Source of the DNA: Noviherbaspirillum massiliense JC206
GTDB lineage: Bacteria; Pseudomonadota; Gammaproteobacteria; Burkholderiales; Burkholderiaceae_D
Direction: 5' to 3'
Assembly (NCBI RefSeq): GCF_000312045.1
Contig: NZ_HE978634.1
Location: 739,940 to 803,939, forward strand
DNA length: 64,000 bases
Shown here: positions 55,464 through 63,953 of the stretch, in pieces
Layout: each line of letters begins with the position of its first letter
Numbering within the stretch: position 1 is the stretch's first letter
The notes under the pieces: generated by a model
What the model was told of the DNA's origin: nothing
The model's input: the letters and a program-made list of their open reading frames with translations, nothing else
Databases searched by the model: none
Translations under genes and position numbers: made by a program

Positions 55464-56129
55464 ATGGACAAAAGGCCGTTCGATATCGACCTGGCATTCG
55501 AGCGCATTGAACCGGCCATCCGCCCATGGCCGAAGGCGGCGCTGTTTCAGCTGGCCGAGGAAGGTTTCGCCTCTGCGTTCGAGCAGCTGGTGGCCTGCAT
55601 CATTTCCATCCGCACCTATGACGAAGTCACGCTGCCGGTGTCACGCGCGCTGTTCGCACGCGCCCGCACGCCAGCCGCGATGAACGAATTGCACTACGAG
55701 GAACTGGATGGCTTGATCAGTGCGAGCACCTTCCATGAGCGCAAGGCCAGCCAGATCCTGGCCATTGCGCGCCGCGTGGCGGAGGAATTCCAGGGCAATC
55801 TTCCCTGTGATCGCGAGGTGCTGCTCTCGTTTGCCGGCGTCGGCCCCAAGTGCGCCAATCTCGTGCTGGGCATCGCCTGCGGCGAGCCTTTCATCAGCGT
55901 GGATGTGCACGTGCATCGCGTGACCCAGCGCTGGGGCTATGTGCACGCTTCCACACCCGAGAAAACCCTGGTGGCGCTTGAAGCGCAACTGCCGCGCCGC
56001 TACTGGATCGAGATCAACCGCTTGCTGGTCCCCTTCGGCAAGCACATCTGCACCGGCAATCTTCCTCATTGCTCGACCTGTCCGGTACTGGACATGTGCC
56101 GGCAGGTTGGGGTGGAGGCACATCGCTAG
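55464..56129 (+). CDS. Endonuclease III-like DNA glycosylase
   Basis: The 221-residue protein has the helix-hairpin-helix catalytic unit FAGVGPKCANLVLG with K129 and D147 in SVDVHVHRV, and the iron-sulfur Cys set CTGNLPHCSTCPVLDMC at the C-terminus. In classic endonuclease III a Gln precedes the first helix; here R50 in IISIRTYDE replaces it. The enzyme family removes oxidised pyrimidines. It is monocistronic. Confidence 0.85.
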   Translation: MDKRPFDIDLAFERIEPAIRPWPKAALFQLAEEGFASAFEQLVACIISIRTYDEVTLPVSRALFARARTPAAMNELHYEELDGLISASTFHERKASQILAIARRVAEEFQGNLPCDREVLLSFAGVGPKCANLVLGIACGEPFISVDVHVHRVTQRWGYVHASTPEKTLVALEAQLPRRYWIEINRLLVPFGKHICTGNLPHCSTCPVLDMCRQVGVEAHR

Positions 56130-56155
56130 GGGTTATTCTCGTCCGCGGCAGGGAA

Positions 56156-56207
56156 GTAGGGTGCGCCGCGCGCACCATGCAATCCCGGTGCGCATGGCGC
56201 ACCCTAC
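56156..56207. repeat. REP/BIME pair (52 bp)
   Basis: The same 52-bp geometry as at 55364, beginning at 56156 and ending at 56207, between the endonuclease gene and the ABC-transporter operon. Confidence 0.85.
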
Positions 56208-56296
56208 CTTCTTTCGCTTTCGGGCTTGTGGAAACGCTTTACGCGAGACTCACTCTCGTATTGGGAAGCCGGTACGCGGCATGCCCTTTAACGGAC

Positions 56297-57055
56297 TCAT
56301 AACGCGAGGTCGAGAAAGGCACGCGTTCTGGGGTGCTGCGGATTGGAGAACATCGCCGCCGCGCTGCCGGCCTCCACGATTTCACCCTTGTCCATGAAGA
56401 TCACGCGGGTCGAGACGTCGCGCGCAAAGTTCATTTCATGGGTGACGACCAGCATGGTCATCTGCTCTTCGGCCAGCTGGCGCATGGCGCGCAGGACTTC
56501 GCCGGTCAGCTCGGGGTCGAGCGCCGAGGTAGGTTCGTCGAACAGCATCAGGTCGGGCTCCATCGCGAGGGCGCGGGCGATGGCGACACGCTGCTTCTGT
56601 CCGCCCGAGAGTTGCGAAGGATAACTGTCGCTCTTGTTCAGCAGGTCGACCTTGCGCAGCAGGGCTTCCGCCTTGGGTACGATTTCATCGCGGCGAATGC
56701 CTTTCACCGTCATCGGCGCCTCGATGATGTTTTGGAGGACGGTGAGGTGGGGGAAGAGATTGAAGTGCTGGAACACCATGCCCATCCTGCTGCAGATGCG
56801 GCGCACTTCGGCGATCGGTGCATAGCGGCAGCTGCCGTCGACGCCGGTCGTGGCCAGCGTCTCGCCTTCAATGGCGAGATGGCCGCTGTCGATCTTTTCC
56901 AGGTGATTGAGGCAGCGCAGGAAAGTGCTCTTGCCCGAGCCGGAAGGGCCGATCAGGGCGACCACGTCGCCTTTCCTGACATCCAGCGAGATGCCTTTCA
57001 ATACTTCCAGGTCGCCGAAGCGCTTGCGTATGTCGCGCGCCTCGATCATCAGCAT
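56297..57055 (-). CDS. Amino-acid ABC transporter ATPase
   Basis: The start at 57055 ([13 protein letters not shown]) gives a 252-residue ATPase; the frame is open upstream and an alternative start at 57088 overlaps the permease end. It has Walker A GPSGSGKS, signature LSGGQ, and Walker B LMLFDEP, the HisP/GlnQ polar-amino-acid pattern. It is the last gene of the SBP-permease-ATPase operon. Confidence 0.93.
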   Translation of the reverse strand: MLMIEARDIRKRFGDLEVLKGISLDVRKGDVVALIGPSGSGKSTFLRCLNHLEKIDSGHLAIEGETLATTGVDGSCRYAPIAEVRRICSRMGMVFQHFNLFPHLTVLQNIIEAPMTVKGIRRDEIVPKAEALLRKVDLLNKSDSYPSQLSGGQKQRVAIARALAMEPDLMLFDEPTSALDPELTGEVLRAMRQLAEEQMTMLVVTHEMNFARDVSTRVIFMDKGEIVEAGSAAAMFSNPQHPRTRAFLDLAL

Positions 57056-57068
57056 CGCTTCCACGGCA

Positions 57069-57722
57069 TCATCCTTCATAGACGGCATAACGTTTTTCCA
57101 GGCGATGGAAGCCCCAGGTCAGCACCAGGGTCATGAGCAGGTAAAACGCGGCGGCGACGACGAAGGGCATGGTGGTGAAGTCGCGCTGCACGATGCCGCG
57201 CGCCGCGCGCAGGAGGTCGTTCATGGCCAGCACGTAGATCAGGGAAGTGTCCTTGACCAGTGTAATCGTTTCATTGCTGACCGGCGGCAGGATGCGCTTG
57301 ACGACCTGCGGCAGGATGATGCGGCGCATGGTCTGCACATAGTTCATGCCGAGCACCTGCGAGGCCTCGTACTGCCCGCGGTCGACCGACTGGATGCCGG
57401 AACGGAAGATCTCGGCGAAATACGCCGCGTAATTGAGCGTGAACGCGACGATGGCGGCGGGAAAATCCGGCAGGCGCACGCCGACGACGGGCACCAGCGG
57501 CAGCGCGAAATAGATGAACAGCATCTGCAGCATCAGCGGCGTGCCGCGCATCAGCCAGATGTAGCCGCTGACGAGGCCGCTGGCGAAACGGAAATGGGAA
57601 ACGCGTATCAGCGCCAGTACGAGGCCCAGCGGCACCGAGAGCACCAGCGTGATGAAGAAGACCTTCAGGGTGACCACGCTGCCGTCCAGCAGCGGGCCGA
57701 TGATTTCAAAGACGTAGTTCAT
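57069..57722 (-). CDS. Amino-acid ABC transporter permease
   Basis: The 217-residue protein has five hydrophobic segments with the EAA loop [22 protein letters not shown]. It is the GlnP/HisM type, with an N-terminal [21 protein letters not shown] helix. It overlaps or adjoins the ATPase gene and follows the solute-binding gene. Confidence 0.93.
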   Translation of the reverse strand: MNYVFEIIGPLLDGSVVTLKVFFITLVLSVPLGLVLALIRVSHFRFASGLVSGYIWLMRGTPLMLQMLFIYFALPLVPVVGVRLPDFPAAIVAFTLNYAAYFAEIFRSGIQSVDRGQYEASQVLGMNYVQTMRRIILPQVVKRILPPVSNETITLVKDTSLIYVLAMNDLLRAARGIVQRDFTTMPFVVAAAFYLLMTLVLTWGFHRLEKRYAVYEG

Positions 57723-57788
57723 ATGGCCGATGACCCGGTGCAGGCCGGGTCATGCAGGAAGCAAGGCTCAACCGTAGTACAGGCAGCC

Positions 57789-58580
57789 TTATTTGACGAT
57801 GTTCTTGCCGAACCACTGGGTGGAAATCTTTTCGGCGGTGCCGTCCTTCTTCATGTCGGCGAGCGCCTGTTCCAGCTTGCCCAGCAGAGCCGCGTCGTCC
57901 TTGCGCACGCCGACGCCGTACTCTTCGGTGCCGAAGTGGTCGTCCAGCACGACATATTCGCCCGGCCGCTTGGCAGTGTAGTAGCGGCCGACCACTTCAT
58001 CGACCACCAGCGCATCGAGGCGGCCGTTGCTCACGTCCATCAGGGCCGCGACATTGTCGCCGAACTTGCGCAGTTCCTTCAGATTCTTCGCAACCGGATC
58101 CTTCTCGACGGCCTCGACGGCGCTGCTGCCTTCCTGCACGCCGACGACCTTGCCGGCCAGGTCAGCCTTGCTCTTGACCGGCGACTTGGACGTCACGATG
58201 ATGATCTGGCGGTTTTCCAGGTAGGGCGAGGTAAAGGCGATCTGTTCCTTGCGCTTCTCGGTGATGGTCAGGCCGTTCCACAGGGCGTCGACGCGCTTGC
58301 TGCTCAGCTCGGCTTCCTTCGCATTCCAGTCGATGGGCTTGAATTCGACAGTCGCGCCAAGGCGCTTGCCGGCCTCGCGCGCCAGGTCGATGTCGAAGCC
58401 GACCAGCTCGTTCGACTTGCTGTCACGAAAACCCATCGGCGGAAAGTTGTCATCCAGACCAATCACTATCTTGTCGGAGGCGGCCGGCGCCGAAGCAGCC
58501 GGTGCAGAAGCCTTGTCGCAAGCCGACAGGAATACGCCCGCAACGAGGGCGGCAGAAACCATCAAAAGCGCTTTTTTCAT
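57789..58580 (-). CDS. Polar amino-acid ABC transporter substrate-binding lipoprotein
   Basis: The 263-residue protein has a lipoprotein signal with LSAC (residue 21), a short Ala/Ser linker and the SBP fold: IVIGLDDNFPPMGFRDSKSNE, a ligand loop FDIDLAREAGKRLG, and DVSNGRLDALVVDEVVG. It binds an amino acid for the permease and ATPase downstream. Ligand cannot be fixed by eye. Confidence 0.93.
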   Translation of the reverse strand: MKKALLMVSAALVAGVFLSACDKASAPAASAPAASDKIVIGLDDNFPPMGFRDSKSNELVGFDIDLAREAGKRLGATVEFKPIDWNAKEAELSSKRVDALWNGLTITEKRKEQIAFTSPYLENRQIIIVTSKSPVKSKADLAGKVVGVQEGSSAVEAVEKDPVAKNLKELRKFGDNVAALMDVSNGRLDALVVDEVVGRYYTAKRPGEYVVLDDHFGTEEYGVGVRKDDAALLGKLEQALADMKKDGTAEKISTQWFGKNIVK

Positions 58581-58840
58581 GGGAAGTTATCTGGAATCAA
58601 GTTGGCAAACGGTGGATTATTCCACAAAATCAGGCACTTTCATCGAGATTGGGATGCTTGCGCGGGGTGGCGAAGGCTGTGAGCTTGTTAATTCTGCATG
58701 CTGTTCTGGATCGGAAGACGCTTGAGCCGGAGCCCGGCCGGTCCGGTGCCGGACATATGCCGTCAGACCGGTGTGAAGGCGCATGCCTGGAATATTTGGC
58801 TCGTCGATAACCCGGTAATTTTCGCCAGATGGCAGACAAG

Positions 58841-58928
58841 GTAGGGTGCGCCCTGCGCACCGATTCGGCAAAAAACCTTGGGTTGGCATGACAGGGTTTG
58901 AGAGGGCGGTGCGCACGGCGCACCCTAC
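58841..58928. repeat. REP/BIME pair (88 bp)
   Basis: Head at 58841, inverted partner ending 58928. An A-rich loop (GGCAAAAAACC) separates the arms. The 88-bp form is the predominant one near the RAYT gene. Confidence 0.85.
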
Positions 58929-58972
58929 GCTATTTCCGGTGACACAATTTGATACGAATCGGTGCGCGGGTT

Positions 58973-59062
58973 GTAGGGTGCGCCATGCGCACCGTTTCGG
59001 CAAAAAGACCGCGCCTCGGCATAACGGGAATCGAGGGGGATGGTGCGCATGGCGCACCCTAC
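58973..59062. repeat. REP/BIME pair (90 bp)
   Basis: Head at 58973 with GCCAT centre, inverted partner ending 59062, separated by GGCAAAAAGACC-like sequence as in the element just upstream. Confidence 0.85.
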
Positions 59063-59092
59063 GTCTAGCTACGCCTAGCACCGAATCAATGT

Positions 59093-59113
59093 GTAGGGTG
59101 CGCCATGCGCACC
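59093..59113. repeat. Single REP head
   Basis: A lone head, GTAGGGTGCGCC then AT then GCGCACC, lies 13 bases before the RAYT stop codon. No inverted partner follows within 60 bases. Confidence 0.8.
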
Positions 59114-59125
59114 ATTCTCACGCCA

Positions 59126-59671
59126 TCATTCCCCAACCCCCATATCCGCCACCTCTGACGCCGCCAGTCCCCAATCCGGTCGATACACGCCATCCCGCAC
59201 AAAGCGATGAAAGGTCGAATGCGGCCAGTCCGCCGCGCGAGCCACCAGGCCGTGCTTCACCGGATTCCAGTGGATGTAATCGACGTGGCGCGCGAAATCG
59301 GTTTCATCGCGAATCTGATGTTCCCAGAACCGCCGCTGCCACAGGCCGGATTCCTTGCGCTTGAGACGCGATGCGGAAATTTCGTCCATGCCGAATGCAT
59401 CGGCGCATCGTTGGGATACCAATCGCTTGATCCGCGACCATCGCATCGAAAAGTCCGCATCGCCACACGGTAGCGTCCAGATGCAATGCAGATGGTCCGG
59501 CAACAGGACCCATGCATCGACCTCGAATGGAGCGAGCAGGCGCGTTTGCCGAATCGCTTCCCGCAATGCCTCGCGCACCGGCGCCTCGGTGAGCACAGGT
59601 CGGCGGTGCAGCGTATTAACGGTGAAGAAATACGTGCCGCCCGTTGTATCGGCTCGACGATAATTCGGCAT
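59126..59671 (-). CDS. REP-associated tyrosine transposase (RAYT)
   Basis: The 181-residue protein is a Y1-type HUH transposase of the RAYT group: HUH residues H60 and H62 in LLPDHLHCIW, catalytic tyrosine Y132 in HVDYIHWNPVKHGLV, and the RAYT-typical N-terminal NYRRADTTGGTYFFTVNTL. RAYTs process REP palindromes in single-stranded DNA. It is flanked on both sides by copies of the REP family, as expected for a REPtron. It is intact; activity was not tested. Confidence 0.93.
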   Translation of the reverse strand: MPNYRRADTTGGTYFFTVNTLHRRPVLTEAPVREALREAIRQTRLLAPFEVDAWVLLPDHLHCIWTLPCGDADFSMRWSRIKRLVSQRCADAFGMDEISASRLKRKESGLWQRRFWEHQIRDETDFARHVDYIHWNPVKHGLVARAADWPHSTFHRFVRDGVYRPDWGLAASEVADMGVGE

Positions 59672-59683
59672 GGCTACAAGGCA

Positions 59684-59804
59684 GTAGGGTGCGCCGCGCG
59701 CACCGGTTCGGGAAAAGGGATGCGCGCCAGTATAAAGGAGGCGGGGTGAATAGTGCGCGCCTGTATAAGAGAGACGGGTAAATGGTGCGCACGGCGCACC
59801 CTAC
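59684..59804. repeat. REP/BIME pair (121 bp), immediately upstream of the RAYT gene
   Basis: Head at 59684 (13 bases before the RAYT start) and inverted partner ending at 59804. With the lone head at 59093 it brackets the RAYT gene. Confidence 0.85.
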
Positions 59805-59837
59805 GTCCGCTTATAGGCGCAAGTGCCACGAGAAAAC

Positions 59838-59902
59838 GTAGGGGGCGCCGCGCCCACCGTTCCGGAGCGGGAAACCCAGTGGTAGGGTGCGCCGTGCGCA
59901 CC
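59838..59902. repeat. Two REP heads in direct orientation
   Basis: A variant head GTAGGGGGCGCC at 59838 and a standard one at 59882 face the same way, 44 bases apart. They lie between the RAYT-flanking pair and the EF-G stop codon. Confidence 0.75.
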
Positions 59903-59923
59903 GCTGCAGAGCAACAGACCCCT

Positions 59924-62041
59924 TCAATGGGACGAAAGATCGCCCCGCATGACAATCCCCAGCCTGGCCGCAGCAAGATCGTCCGGCACGTCGCCGTAGC
60001 GCTCAAATTGCATGGTATAGCTGGCATGCCCGTGCGTCAGCGAGCGCAGCGTGGTGGCGTAGCCGAACATTTCGGACAGCGGGACTTCCGCCCGGATCGT
60101 CCTGCCGCCCGGCGCATCGTCGGCTGCCTGGATCTCGCCGCGCCGCGCCGACAGGTCGCCGATCACATCCCCCATGCCGTCTTCCGGCGTCGTCACTTCC
60201 ACCCGCATGACCGGCTCCAGCAGCATCGGCCCGGCCTTGCGGCAGCCATCCCGGAACGCGATGGACGCGGCGATGCGATATGCATTCTCGTCCGAGTCGA
60301 CTTCATGATAGGAACCCGAGAGCAGCGTCGCTTTCACGTCCAGTACCGGATACCCGCCCAGCACGCCTGCCGGCAGGCTGTCGCGGATGCCCTGTTCGAC
60401 TGCAGGAATGAAGTTGTGCGGTATCGTGCCACCCTTGATGGTATAGACGAATTCGAAACCCTTGCCGCGCGGCCGCGGTTCGATCTTCAGCACTACGTGG
60501 CCGTAGTGCCCGCGTCCGCCGGATTGCCGGATGAACTTGCCTTCGCTCGATTCGCAAGTGCGACGAATGGTCTCGCGATAGGCGACCTGCGGCTTGCCGA
60601 CGCTGGCATCGATGTTGAATTCCCGGCGCATCCGCTCGACCAGGATTTCGAGGTGCAGTTCGCCCATGCCGGAAATGATGGTCTGTCCTGAATCCGGGTC
60701 GATCCTGACCTGGAACGACGGATCTTCGCGGGCCAGCCGGGCCAGTGCCGTGCCCATTGCATCCTGGTCGGACTGATGCTTCGGTTCAATCGCCTGCGAG
60801 ATTACCGGCTCCGGATACACCAGGCGCTCATAGCGGATGACGGCGGACGGATCGCACAGCGTGTCGCCGGTGGTGATGTCCTTCAATCCGACCACCGCCG
60901 CAATATCGCCCGCGTAGGCTGCGTCGACTTCGGTGCGGTGATTGGCATGCATCTGCAGCAGGCGGCCGATGCGTTCCTTCCTGCCCTTGCCGGCGTTGGT
61001 GTAAGTGCCGCCGGCCGTCATCACGCCCGAGTAAATGCGGAAATAGACCAGGTCGCCCGCGAAGGGATCGGCCATCAGCTTGAAGGCAAGCGCAGAAAAC
61101 TTTTCCTCGTCGCTGGCGCGGCGCTCCGCCGGCTTGCCATGCTCGTCGTAGCCGGCGGCAGGCGGGATGTCGACAGGCGAGGGCAGGTAATCGATCACCG
61201 CATCGAGCAAGGCCTGCACGCCGCGGTTCTTCACCGCGCTGCCGCACAGCATGGGCACGATCGTGCCGGCAAGGGTACGCTCGCGCAGGGCGCTCTTGAT
61301 CTCCGCCTCGCTGAACGCTTCATCGTTCAGGTATTTCTGCAGCAGTGCCTCGTTCGACTCAGCCGCCGCCTCGATCATGCGTGCGCGCCACTGCAACGCG
61401 GTTTCCATCAATGCCGCGGGGATTTCCCTGACCTCGAACTTTACGCCCTGCGATGCATCGTCCCAAATGATTGCCTTCATCCGGATCAGGTCGACCACGC
61501 CGTGGAAGTCCTCCTCCGCGCCCAGGGGAATCTGCACCGGCACCGCATTGCTCTTGAGCTGTTCGCCGATCTGCCGCTGCACCATGAAAAAATCGGCGCC
61601 TACCCGATCCATCTTGTTGACGAAAGCAATGCGCGGCACCCGGTACTTGTCGGCCTGGCGCCAGACCGTTTCCGACTGCGGCTGCACGCCGCGCACCGCA
61701 TCGAAGATCACGCAGGCGCCGTCCAGCACCCGCATCGAGCGCTCGACTTCGATCGTGAAATCGACATGCCCCGGCGTATCGATGATGTTGATCCGATGCA
61801 GCGGATGGTCGCCGGCCATGCCGCTCCAGAAGCAATTGGTCGCGGCGGACGTGATCGTGATGCCGCGCTCCTTTTCCTGCTCCATCCAGTCCATCGTCGC
61901 CGACCCTTCATCCACTTCGCCGAGCTTGTGGCTGACGCCGGTGTAGAACAGGATGCGTTCCGTGGTCGTGGTCTTGCCGGCGTCGATATGGGCGCTGATG
62001 CCAATGTTGCGGTAACGCTCGATAGGGGTTTTGCGAGGCAT
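59924..62041 (-). CDS. fusA: Elongation factor G (second, unlinked copy)
   Basis: The start at 62041 follows GGGAGGAGAG. The 705-residue GTPase has G1 AHIDAGKT (residues 17-24), G3 DTPGH, G4 NKMD, domain II, and the domain IV HGH-type region ending at [16 protein letters not shown]. It translocates tRNAs or recycles ribosomes. It is outside the str operon, so it may be a paralogue such as FusA2. Flanked by REP clusters. Confidence 0.92.
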   Translation of the reverse strand: MPRKTPIERYRNIGISAHIDAGKTTTTERILFYTGVSHKLGEVDEGSATMDWMEQEKERGITITSAATNCFWSGMAGDHPLHRINIIDTPGHVDFTIEVERSMRVLDGACVIFDAVRGVQPQSETVWRQADKYRVPRIAFVNKMDRVGADFFMVQRQIGEQLKSNAVPVQIPLGAEEDFHGVVDLIRMKAIIWDDASQGVKFEVREIPAALMETALQWRARMIEAAAESNEALLQKYLNDEAFSEAEIKSALRERTLAGTIVPMLCGSAVKNRGVQALLDAVIDYLPSPVDIPPAAGYDEHGKPAERRASDEEKFSALAFKLMADPFAGDLVYFRIYSGVMTAGGTYTNAGKGRKERIGRLLQMHANHRTEVDAAYAGDIAAVVGLKDITTGDTLCDPSAVIRYERLVYPEPVISQAIEPKHQSDQDAMGTALARLAREDPSFQVRIDPDSGQTIISGMGELHLEILVERMRREFNIDASVGKPQVAYRETIRRTCESSEGKFIRQSGGRGHYGHVVLKIEPRPRGKGFEFVYTIKGGTIPHNFIPAVEQGIRDSLPAGVLGGYPVLDVKATLLSGSYHEVDSDENAYRIAASIAFRDGCRKAGPMLLEPVMRVEVTTPEDGMGDVIGDLSARRGEIQAADDAPGGRTIRAEVPLSEMFGYATTLRSLTHGHASYTMQFERYGDVPDDLAAARLGIVMRGDLSSH

Positions 62042-62476
62042 GGCTCTCCTCCCTGCGAATGCTTGCAGGCAATGCACGCATGGCGCGTGTGCCAGATCAT
62101 TATAGGAAAGGAGCGCGGCAGCGAACTCCTGCGCCGTCAGACGTTCACGGAAGGTAGGGTGCGCCATGCGCACCAGTTATCGGGAAGGGCTGAATCAGCT
62201 ACCTGAACCGAAAGAGGAATGGTGCGCATGGCGCACCCTACACTGTCGGGTCGCAGCTAACGCGCACGGTGAGATGTTGGATCTGGCCCAACCCACGAAC
62301 GCCAAATTCTGCCGACATGCCAGGCGATGTTCGGCTTTTTGTCCTTCATAAGGCGCCTACATGCCGGTTTATGCACTGAACCGGGACTGGCATGCGCATT
62401 GCTCAATACCTTCCCGAACATGGCGACATGTTCGATGTGAACCACCAACCATTCATTTACTTTCAGGAGAAGCACG
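62042..62476. other. Intergenic region (435 bp) with a REP element
   Basis: Between the EF-G start and the small peptide gene. The 88-bp REP pair occupies 62154-62241. Otherwise only promoter space for the two divergent genes. Confidence 0.5.
62154..62241. repeat. REP/BIME pair (88 bp)
   Basis: Head at 62154 and inverted partner ending 62241. The inside sequence (GCTGAATCAGC...AACCGAAAGAGGAATGG) matches the pairs at 62821 and 62975, so these are one subfamily. Confidence 0.88.
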
Positions 62477-62653
62477 ATGACTACGCTCGTAATCAAGGAT
62501 CTGATCAAGCACGAGGAACTGGACCACGAGGCGATGATTGCCATTCGTGGCGGGATCATAGGCGGCTGCGGCTATTTTTACGGAGGCATGACGGTACAGG
62601 AAGCCGTTGAAACGTTTGTCTGCCGCGCCGGGCAAGCGAGCCACAGCCGCTAA
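62477..62653 (+). CDS. Small double-glycine-leader peptide, bacteriocin/RiPP precursor-like
   Basis: The 58-residue gene starts at 62477, seven bases after CAGGAG. It has a leader (MTTLVIKDLIKHEELDHEAM then IAIRGG) ending at Gly25-Gly26, the LD..AM..(V/I)RGG form of Burkholderiales double-glycine leaders. The core (27-58) is small, Gly-rich and has Cys31 and Cys49, which could form a disulfide or be modified. No transporter or maturase is adjacent, so export partner is unknown. It sits between REP pairs. Confidence 0.62.
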   Translation: MTTLVIKDLIKHEELDHEAMIAIRGGIIGGCGYFYGGMTVQEAVETFVCRAGQASHSR

Positions 62654-62666
62654 TGGCAAAGCAGTC

Positions 62667-62753
62667 GTAGGGTGCGCCGCGCACACCGCTGCCGAGAAAG
62701 GCTGCAGCGACGCAGGGGTTTGAAAGAGAAATGGTGCGCATGGCGCACCCTAC
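62667..62753. repeat. REP/BIME pair (87 bp)
   Basis: Head at 62667, 14 bases after the peptide stop codon, with the centre changed to GCGCACACC. The inverted partner ends at 62753 and starts the tandem array. Confidence 0.85.
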
Positions 62754-63056
62754 GCCCCCTTATGAATGTTCACGCCGTAGCGTGGGGATGGTGGAGAAGG
62801 CCGCCAAACGTTCATGGAACGTAGGGTGCGCCGCGCGCACCGGTATCGAAAAAGGCTGAATCAACACTGCGAACCGAAAGAGGAATGGTGGGCATGGCGC
62901 ACCCTACGCCCCCTCATGAATGTTCATGCCGTAGCGTGCGGATGGTGGAAAAGGCCGCCAAACGTTCACGGAACGTAGGGTGCGCCGTGCGCACCGGTAC
63001 CGGTATAGGCTTAATCAACACAGCGAACCGAAAGAGGAATGGTGCGCACGGCGCAC
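62749..63056. repeat. Tandem duplication of a 154-bp REP-containing unit
   Basis: Two adjacent 154-bp copies, 62749-62902 and 62903-63056, each contain a spacer (CCTACGCCCCCT, ATGAATGTTCA) and a REP pair. They differ at only about 14 positions, so the duplication is recent. Confidence 0.88.
62821..62907. repeat. REP/BIME pair (87 bp), first tandem copy
   Basis: Head at 62821, inverted partner ending at 62907. The right arm has GGTGGGCATGG where other copies have GGTGCGC, one change. Confidence 0.85.
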
Positions 63057-63061
63057 CCTAC
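62975..63061. repeat. REP/BIME pair (87 bp), second tandem copy
   Basis: Head at 62975, inverted partner ending at 63061. It ends 21 bases from the metallohydrolase stop codon. Confidence 0.85.
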
Positions 63062-63081
63062 GCCCACCGACTCCCCTTGCT

Positions 63082-63861
63082 TCAAACCGCGAATTCCAGC
63101 GTTTCCCCGTCCGCAGGAATCCGCAGGCGGTCGTCCACGCCCGCATGGGCCGCAGCACTCCTGAGTTCCGTCCGTTGCACCGGGCAATGACTCAGCGCTT
63201 CCAGGTGATTCGCCACGGTGATGCCTTGCGCGGCCCGGGCAAACGCGAGGACTTCCGTCGTGCCCATGATGATTTCATGTCCGACCTCAAACCGCGCGCC
63301 GCCGGCCGGGACCACGGAAATGTCGGGCTGATGACGCGCGAGGAATGCAAGCACCTCTGGCGTCAGTATGGTATCGCCGGACAGGTACAGGCTCGGCTCC
63401 CCCGGCATCTCGATAAAGTAGCCGACGCCGTGTTCCATCAGCAGGCCGACCATGCCCCTGCCATGCCTGCATGTCACCGTCCTGATCCGTCCGCCAAGGA
63501 AAGGCTGCGGTTCATGATGCTGCTCCGGCAGCGGCAGCACGTTCAGGCCGCGCTGGCGAAGATGGCCGGCATCGTGCGGCGTGCAGATGACCGGGATTTG
63601 CCTGCCGCGCAGCCAGTGCTTGCCCGCGCGGTCGAGATGGTCGAAATGGCCTTTCTGGCAATGCGTGATCAGGCAATGGGTCACCGTGTCCAGTGCCGCA
63701 TCGGCCTCCGGCGGCAGATCGACGATGGGATTGCGCTCGCGCTGACTTAAAAACTTCAAGGGCGGCAGTGCGCCTTTGGGCGCCAGCATCGGATCCACGA
63801 GGATCCGGTAAGCGCCGATCTCGATGATGGCCGTGGCATTGCGGAGCTGGGTGATTTTCAT
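63082..63861 (-). CDS. Metallo-beta-lactamase-fold hydrolase (UlaG-like)
   Basis: The 259-residue protein has a metal-binding cluster in ITHCQKGHFDHLD (H67, H72, D74, H75), with a three-residue insertion between the first two His compared with the usual THxHxDH. A DPML loop, YLSGDT Asp and NHLEALSHC His complete the site. It belongs to the UlaG/L-ascorbate-lactonase-like branch; substrate unknown. It is divergent from a possible gene at the window end. Confidence 0.82.
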   Translation of the reverse strand: MKITQLRNATAIIEIGAYRILVDPMLAPKGALPPLKFLSQRERNPIVDLPPEADAALDTVTHCLITHCQKGHFDHLDRAGKHWLRGRQIPVICTPHDAGHLRQRGLNVLPLPEQHHEPQPFLGGRIRTVTCRHGRGMVGLLMEHGVGYFIEMPGEPSLYLSGDTILTPEVLAFLARHQPDISVVPAGGARFEVGHEIIMGTTEVLAFARAAQGITVANHLEALSHCPVQRTELRSAAAHAGVDDRLRIPADGETLEFAV

Positions 63862-63953
63862 GGTCTATCCTTTCTGATGGGATGACGCATTGTGCTCTGG
63901 GCAGTGGCCAGCTTAGAATGGCTAAAATTGACATAAAACAACCATTTCCTGCC

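Larger units (their letters stand above)
58581..59125. other. Intergenic region (545 bp) rich in REP elements
   Basis: The gap between the amino-acid transporter and the RAYT gene holds three REP copies (see 58841, 58973, 59093). No gene is seen. Confidence 0.6.
62654..63081. other. Intergenic region (428 bp) with REP clusters and a tandem repeat
   Basis: Between the peptide gene and the metallohydrolase gene. Almost all of it is REP sequence (62667-62753 and a 154-bp tandem unit 62749-63056). No gene is seen. Confidence 0.6.

Noticed and set aside
60776-62206. A 476-codon plus-strand frame over EF-G
   Set aside because: It is antisense to the complete EF-G and has no motif.
58841-63061. 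A CRISPR-like array of repeats
   Set aside because: The elements are inverted pairs with variable spacing and shared, not unique, interiors. No cas genes are present. The pattern fits REP/BIME elements.
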